This document shows, piece by piece, positions 5,989-9,196 of a stretch of DNA of 9,196 nt (position 1 is its first letter; every line of letters starts with the position of its first letter). The DNA is taken from assembly GCA_002785065.1 (NCBI GenBank), contig PFLI01000164.1, positions 1 to 9,196 on the forward strand, given 5' to 3'. A program made the translations under genes and the position numbers. The DNA is from Candidatus Roizmanbacteria bacterium CG_4_10_14_0_8_um_filter_33_9 (GTDB lineage Bacteria; Patescibacteriota; Microgenomatia; UBA1406; GWC2-37-13). Under the pieces are notes generated by a model. It had not been told where the DNA came from, did no database searches, and was given only the letters and a program-made list of their open reading frames with translations.

Positions 5989-6071
5989 TCCAGAGGGAAG
6001 GATTCGAACCTTCGTAGGGCAAGCCCAGGAGATTTACAGTCTCCCCCCGTTGGCCACTTGGGTACCTCTGG
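5989..6071 (-). tRNA. tRNA-Tyr (anticodon GTA)
   Basis: Read on the minus strand, the acceptor arms CCAGAGG (6071-6065) and CCTCTGG (5996-5990) pair over 7 bp, and the discriminator base is A (5989). The D arm has CCC/GGG with GG in the loop. The anticodon stem GGAGA/TCTCC encloses CTGTAAA, giving anticodon GTA (6037-6035). A long variable arm contains GGGC/GCCC, as expected for class II bacterial tRNA-Tyr, and the T arm is GAAGG-TTCGAAT-CCTTC. CCA is not encoded: CAC follows the discriminator base, so a CCA-adding enzyme is needed. It lies 31 bases downstream of the membrane protein gene on the same strand and may be co-transcribed with it. Confidence 0.95.
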
Positions 6072-6102
6072 TTAACTTATTACACTTGTTTATTTTATCA
6101 AA

Positions 6103-7302
6103 TTAATTCTTTTGTTTGATGGCAAAATATATTTTTATACATAAAAAGATAGTTATCCCAATAATTACAATAATTTTTGGATGGTATTCTCCGTAGAAAA
6201 ATAAAGTAAAAAGGGCAATAAAATTAAGGAAAACAAATAAAGGAATAAAACGCAGTAATGCTGTTTTACGTATATAATAAAAAAATAATAAAATATAAGA
6301 AATAATAATTGGAATACTATAGCGAATTTCTGAAACATAGTTGTTGTAATTATATGCATATCCGGGAATAACAAGATAAATAATAATTCCTATAAGACCT
6401 AATGTGAGTAATCTCCCTTTTTCATTGATAATAGTTTGATCTTTGTTTGATTTTTTAACAAACAATATTCCCAATATAATAATAAAGGGCCAAAATAAAT
6501 ACTCAGAAAGAATTGCATTTACAGAATAGAGCAATCCATTTTCAACTGATGTAATCATTTTAAAATGTGAAAGGAATACTTCAGGAGAAAAAGCAGAAGT
6601 ACCATTCATCCACATAAATGGTGCAGGATAAAGGGGATTGGCATACACTAATATATTCCTTATATACCAAGACAAACCAAATATTGAAAAAGGAATGAAC
6701 AAATAAACAAATCTCACAAATGATAAATAAGAAGCTACTTTTTTCCCATAAACGAATATTAATGCAGATAAAAAAAGCGGGCCAGAATATTTTGAACCGA
6801 TTAACAAACCCATCGACAAACCTAGTTGAAAAAAATAACCTATTTTTTTTTCAGGTTTCTGAAATAATAACAAAACCCAAACAAAAAAAACGGCAAACCA
6901 TACGTCAACTGTTTGAGTAAGTAATAATCTAACGATTGTTGGTAGCGTAATAATGCTTAATACGAAGATATATGTGGACTGTTTTAACTTATATGCGTTA
7001 CCTAAACGAAAAAGTAAATATATTAAAACAATCCATGCAATTATGTTGAACAAGTTTAAAGGAATATGAAAAAATAGTAATAAAGCAAGAATTAATTCAG
7101 ATGCAGCGGGAAATGTGCTGTTTGGAAAATGAAGTTTGTCAGGATAGAATATCCTGCCATTTAATATGCTTTTTGCAAGAGGAATATGATAGGTAATACT
7201 ATCATATTCTGAAGGAATAGAATTAACCGCCTGAAATGCAAAATAACCAAATAGTAATAAGAATGCTCCCAGCAACAACAATTTAATCCATTTCTGTTTC
7301 AT
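6103..7302 (-). CDS. GT-C-like multi-pass membrane protein (probable glycosyltransferase)
   Basis: This 399-residue protein has about ten to eleven membrane segments. After a first helix (about 7-25) comes a loop with PSEYDSITYHIPLAKSIL (30-47). Asp34 sits where GT-C enzymes carry the first-loop acid, and the DxxxYHxPxAKSI pattern is typical of ArnT/RgtA-like relatives. A second acidic motif, LTQTVDVWFAVF (128-139, Asp133), and GLLIGSKYSGPLFL (165-178) follow, also as in GT-C folds. Unlike the protein at 406, it ends soon after its last helix and has no soluble C-terminal domain. The expected role is transfer of a sugar from a polyprenyl-phosphate donor to a surface acceptor. An uncharacterised membrane protein of the same fold is the alternative. 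It has a leaderless-type promoter and no Shine-Dalgarno, and diverges from rubrerythrin with 79 bases between the start codons. Confidence 0.65.
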   Translation of the reverse strand: MKQKWIKLLLLGAFLLLFGYFAFQAVNSIPSEYDSITYHIPLAKSILNGRIFYPDKLHFPNSTFPAASELILALLLFFHIPLNLFNIIAWIVLIYLLFRLGNAYKLKQSTYIFVLSIITLPTIVRLLLTQTVDVWFAVFFVWVLLLFQKPEKKIGYFFQLGLSMGLLIGSKYSGPLFLSALIFVYGKKVASYLSFVRFVYLFIPFSIFGLSWYIRNILVYANPLYPAPFMWMNGTSAFSPEVFLSHFKMITSVENGLLYSVNAILSEYLFWPFIIILGILFVKKSNKDQTIINEKGRLLTLGLIGIIIYLVIPGYAYNYNNYVSEIRYSIPIIISYILLFFYYIRKTALLRFIPLFVFLNFIALFTLFFYGEYHPKIIVIIGITIFLCIKIYFAIKQKN

Positions 7303-7308
7303 TTATCC

Positions 7309-7317
7309 ATTATATCA
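7309..7317 (-). promoter_or_regulatory. Extended -10 promoter of the second GT-C-like gene
   Basis: Read on the minus strand this is TGATATAAT, a perfect extended -10 (TGnTATAAT), ending 6 bases before the ATG at 7302. Transcription would begin at or next to the start codon. No good -35 is visible, which extended -10 promoters tolerate. Confidence 0.55.
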
Positions 7318-7340
7318 ATCTCAATTATCACACCGCTCTA

Positions 7341-7350
7341 TCAATATTGA
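7341..7350. repeat. 10-bp palindrome overlapping the rubrerythrin -35
   Basis: TCAATATTGA is its own reverse complement and overlaps the TTGACA at 7347-7352. A repressor bound here would block the rubrerythrin promoter. The 10-mer TATCAATATT (7339-7348) also occurs at 363-372, within the inverted repeat upstream of the glycan cluster. AT-rich DNA makes chance repeats common, so an operator role is only a guess. Confidence 0.3.
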
Positions 7351-7374
7351 CAATAATATGGGATTTGTTATGAT
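7347..7374 (+). promoter_or_regulatory. Sigma70-type promoter of rubrerythrin
   Basis: A perfect -35 TTGACA (7347-7352) and a -10 TATGAT (7369-7374, five of six) are 16 bases apart. The expected start of transcription is at about 7381-7382, on the ATG of the rubrerythrin reading frame. The farther upstream ATG at 7358 lies inside the promoter spacer and so cannot be on this transcript. Confidence 0.75.
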
Positions 7375-7381
7375 AAGGTAT

Positions 7382-7939
7382 ATGAACCAAACACAACAAA
7401 ACCTACTCAAAGCGTTTGCGGGTGAAAGTCAAGCGCGTAATAAATATACAATATTTGCAAAAGTTGCAAAACGAGAGGGACTTGAGTGGATAGGACGGGT
7501 TTTTGAAGAAACAGCTGATAATGAACGAGCTCACGCTGAAGAACTATTTGAACTTATCAGTGACACTGTAAAAACAATTGGGGATTTGAGTATTGAGGCG
7601 TTTAAAAAAACATCCGACAACTTAAAAATGGCCGCAGAAGGAGAAAAATATGAGTGGACAACTATGTATCCTGACTTTGAAAAAATCGCCATTGAAGAGA
7701 AAGAGGGAAAAGCTGCACAATTATTTGGAGCATTAAAATTTGTTGAAGAAAAACACGAAGAAAGATACATTATCATTGCAAGAAAATTGGATAATAAAAC
7801 GTTGTACGACGGTGAAACCGAACTTGAATGGAAATGTGTAAACTGTGGAAATATTTATAAAGGAAAAAAACCGCCTTTAAACTGTCCTGTTTGCAAAAAA
7901 GCATTTACATGGTACATGCCTCTAGGATTAGTCCGTTAA
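7382..7939 (+). CDS. Rubrerythrin
   Basis: A 185-residue diiron peroxidase of the cytoplasm that reduces hydrogen peroxide using electrons passed through its rubredoxin-like domain. The N-terminal four-helix part has NLLKAFAGESQARNKY (7-22, ligand Glu15), ETADNERAHAEE (43-54, Glu48 and His51), AAEGEKYEWTTMYPDF (84-99, Glu88 and Glu91) and VEEKHEERY (121-129, Glu123 and Glu126), so all expected iron ligands look present. The C-terminal rubredoxin domain has WKCVNCG (Cys152, Cys155) and LNCPVC (Cys168, Cys171). The frame is open from an ATG at 7358, but a promoter places the transcript start near 7382 and MNQTQQNLLKAFAGESQA matches the usual rubrerythrin N-terminus, so I start at 7382. A 45-residue membrane protein follows 9 bases after the stop and may share the transcript. 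Confidence 0.95.
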   Translation: MNQTQQNLLKAFAGESQARNKYTIFAKVAKREGLEWIGRVFEETADNERAHAEELFELISDTVKTIGDLSIEAFKKTSDNLKMAAEGEKYEWTTMYPDFEKIAIEEKEGKAAQLFGALKFVEEKHEERYIIIARKLDNKTLYDGETELEWKCVNCGNIYKGKKPPLNCPVCKKAFTWYMPLGLVR

Positions 7940-7948
7940 ATTAATTTT

Positions 7949-8086
7949 ATGGCGAATCCTGAATCTGAATCGGGTGTAATTGCAGATACTGTTGGATTTA
8001 TTGGAATGCTTGGTTTTATTCTTATTTTTTTTATTACAGAAATGATTACTGCTCCTTTTCTTGATTTTACTGATACAGATAAATAA
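7949..8086 (+). CDS. 45-residue single-TM protein downstream of rubrerythrin
   Basis: ATG at 7949 starts 9 bases after the rubrerythrin stop and TAA lies at 8084-8086. The product has an acidic N-terminus (MANPESESGVIADTVG), one membrane helix at about 14-35 (VGFIGMLGFILIFFITEMI) and an acidic end (DFTDTDK). Like its neighbours, it has no Shine-Dalgarno. Close spacing, a clean membrane helix between charged ends and the codon choice all favour a real gene, but the size leaves chance possible. Function is unknown. Membership of a transcript with rubrerythrin would suggest a link to redox stress, which is inference. Confidence 0.5.
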   Translation: MANPESESGVIADTVGFIGMLGFILIFFITEMITAPFLDFTDTDK

Positions 8087-8112
8087 AAAGAGAAACCCCG
8101 CCCGAAGGCGGG
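8084..8112 (-). terminator. Rho-independent terminator of groEL with UUCG loop
   Basis: On the minus strand, 24 bases after the groEL stop, CCCGCC (8112-8107) and GGCGGG (8102-8097) form a 6-bp GC stem around the stable TTCG tetraloop, followed by a T-rich run, GTTTCTCTTTTTATTT. This is a strong intrinsic terminator for groEL. On the plus strand no T-run follows the hairpin, so it does not look like an efficient stop for the rubrerythrin transcript. Confidence 0.9.
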
Positions 8113-8136
8113 ATCAACTAATCAATCAAATGTCTC

Positions 8137-9196
8137 TCAATATCCTCCCATACCTCCCATTCCATCCATTCCACCACCAGGCATTGCTGGAGCTTCTTTT
8201 TTCTCAGGAATATCAGTAATAAGCGCTTCTGTTGTGAGAACCATTGTGGCAATAGAAATTGCGTTTTGTACAGCGGTTCGCACAACTTTTAATGGATCTA
8301 TGATTCCAGCTTTTATCATATCGATTGGTTTTGCATTTTCAACCGATTCAATCTGTAAAACATCGAATCCATATCCGCGCTCACTATTTTCACGAGCTTT
8401 CGCAATAAGTTCGCCTGGATTAAGTCCGGCATTTTTCATAAGAGTCTTGAATGGTTCTTCAATTGCGCTTTTAACAATTTCAAAACCAATCATTTCATCT
8501 TTATTGGTGTTTCCAAGTACTTTTACATTCATTCGTTGACTAATATCGAGCAGTGCAACAGCTCCACCGGGAACAATTCCTTCTTCCAATGCTGCTTTTG
8601 TTGCTGCAACAGCGTCAATAACCCGTTCTTTTTTATCTTTAAGTTCAACTTCTGTTGCTGCACCCACATTAATAACAGCTACACCTCCAGAAAGTTTAGC
8701 TAATCGCTCTTGTAATTTTTCTTTATCAAATTCGGATGTGGATTCATCGATTTGTTTTTTTATTTGAGCAACGCGCGCTAGTATTTCTTTTTTATCGCCC
8801 TTTCCTCCAATGATACTCGTATTTTCTTTATCCGACTTCACTTTGTCAGCTCTTCCACAATCAGTTACTTCAATGCTGTCAAGTTTTTTTCCCAGATCTT
8901 CAGAAATTACTGTTCCGCCAGTTAAAATTGCAATGTCTTGAAGCATTTCCTTTCGTCTGTCTCCAAATCCAGGAGCTTTAACGACAAGGGCGTTGAATGT
9001 TCCTCTTAATTTATTGACAACAAGTGTTGCAAGAGCTTCTCCTTCAACATCGTCTGCAATAATAACGAGATTTTTAGAAACCTTAACAAACTTTTCTAAA
9101 AAGGGAAGAAGATCTGCTATTGCAGTAATCTTTTTATCGGTAATAAGAATATATGGTTCTTCTATTTCCGCTACCATTTTATCTGTGTCTGTTGAA
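8137..9196 (-). CDS. groL: Chaperonin GroEL (HSP60), C-terminal part (cut by window edge)
   Basis: ATP-driven folding chaperone that forms the double-ring cage with GroES in the cytoplasm. The frame stays open to the window edge: before the Met at 9177 it reads TDTDK, as in GroEL apical domains, so 9177 is not the true start and roughly the first 200 residues lie outside. Visible parts include PYILITDKKI, VIIADDVEGEALATLVVNKL and KAPGFGDRRKEMLQDIA (apical domain), the intermediate-domain segment EKLQERLAKLSGGVAVINVGAATEVE, and DAVAATKAALEEGIVPGGAVALL, which keeps the Asp equivalent to the ATPase Asp398 of E. coli. The tail MPGGGMDGMGGMGGY is the usual Gly-Gly-Met end. Stop codon TGA shows the standard meaning of UGA. 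No groES is seen in the window. Confidence 0.97.
   Translation of the reverse strand, partial: STDTDKMVAEIEEPYILITDKKITAIADLLPFLEKFVKVSKNLVIIADDVEGEALATLVVNKLRGTFNALVVKAPGFGDRRKEMLQDIAILTGGTVISEDLGKKLDSIEVTDCGRADKVKSDKENTSIIGGKGDKKEILARVAQIKKQIDESTSEFDKEKLQERLAKLSGGVAVINVGAATEVELKDKKERVIDAVAATKAALEEGIVPGGAVALLDISQRMNVKVLGNTNKDEMIGFEIVKSAIEEPFKTLMKNAGLNPGELIAKARENSERGYGFDVLQIESVENAKPIDMIKAGIIDPLKVVRTAVQNAISIATMVLTTEALITDIPEKKEAPAMPGGGMDGMGGMGGY

Noticed and set aside
5745..6017. A 90-residue plus-strand open frame as an independent gene
   Set aside because: Its first half overlaps the recombinase frame, its middle is the shifted recombinase C-terminus, and its end is antisense tRNA-Tyr. It belongs to the pseudogene.
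7531..7776. Minus-strand open frame of 81 codons, low-complexity Ser-rich
   Set aside because: Antisense shadow of rubrerythrin, whose iron-binding motifs fix the coding strand.
8234..8539. Plus-strand open frame of 101 codons
   Set aside because: Antisense shadow of groEL.
1..9196. Alternative genetic code (UGA as Gly)
   Set aside because: The methyltransferase and GroEL both end correctly at TGA and no in-frame TGA interrupts any convincing gene.
1..9196. CRISPR array, complete insertion sequence or phage module
   Set aside because: No regularly spaced repeats, no transposase and no phage structural genes were seen on either strand.

Overview
This AT-rich window (about 30% G+C by eye) most likely comes from a Patescibacteria/CPR genome, and Microgenomates is my best guess. 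That placement is inferred from the mix of multi-pass GT-C sugar-transfer proteins, very small membrane proteins, a serine recombinase remnant of a type I associate with these genomes, sparse Shine-Dalgarno (SD) sites and short intergenic gaps. It has not been tested by any search. TGA ends both the methyltransferase and GroEL, so the UGA=Gly code of Gracilibacteria/Absconditabacteria is excluded.

Layout. Positions 1-262 (minus) hold the N-terminus of an acyltransferase-3 family membrane protein cut by the window edge. A 143-base divergent intergenic region with a perfect 13-bp inverted repeat separates it from a plus-strand surface-glycan cluster (406-4552). The cluster encodes a GT-C-like membrane protein, a SAM methyltransferase, a Dpm1-like GT2 glycosyltransferase and a DegT/perosamine-synthase-like PLP aminotransferase. 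Two small membrane proteins of unknown function follow (4619-4996 plus, 5048-5266 minus). Next is the wreck of a large serine recombinase (5344-5976), then a 9-bp G+C-only hairpin, then tRNA-Tyr(GTA) on the minus strand. Upstream of the tRNA on the same strand is a second, smaller GT-C-like membrane protein (6103-7302). Divergent from it are rubrerythrin (7382-7939) and a 45-residue single-TM protein (7949-8086). They converge on groEL (minus, from 8137 past the window end), which has a UUCG-loop terminator.

How the genes work together. The acyltransferase, the two GT-C proteins, the GT2, the methyltransferase and the aminotransferase fit assembly and decoration of a lipid-linked cell-surface polysaccharide or glycoprotein glycan. 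Inferred division of labour: the GT2 charges polyprenyl phosphate with a sugar, GT-C proteins use such lipid-linked sugars outside the membrane, and the aminotransferase, methyltransferase and acyltransferase make or modify unusual sugars. Rubrerythrin (peroxide detoxification) and GroEL (folding) are housekeeping or stress genes.

Expression signals. Several lead genes have a TATAAT-like -10 element only 5-9 bases before the ATG and no SD, suggesting leaderless transcripts. The 72-residue protein at 5048-5266 is the one gene with a clear SD. I found no CRISPR array, intact mobile element or convincing new multi-gene system. The most interesting parts are the decayed recombinase beside the tRNA with its odd GC hairpin, the inverted repeats at two divergent promoters, and the unrecognised small membrane proteins.
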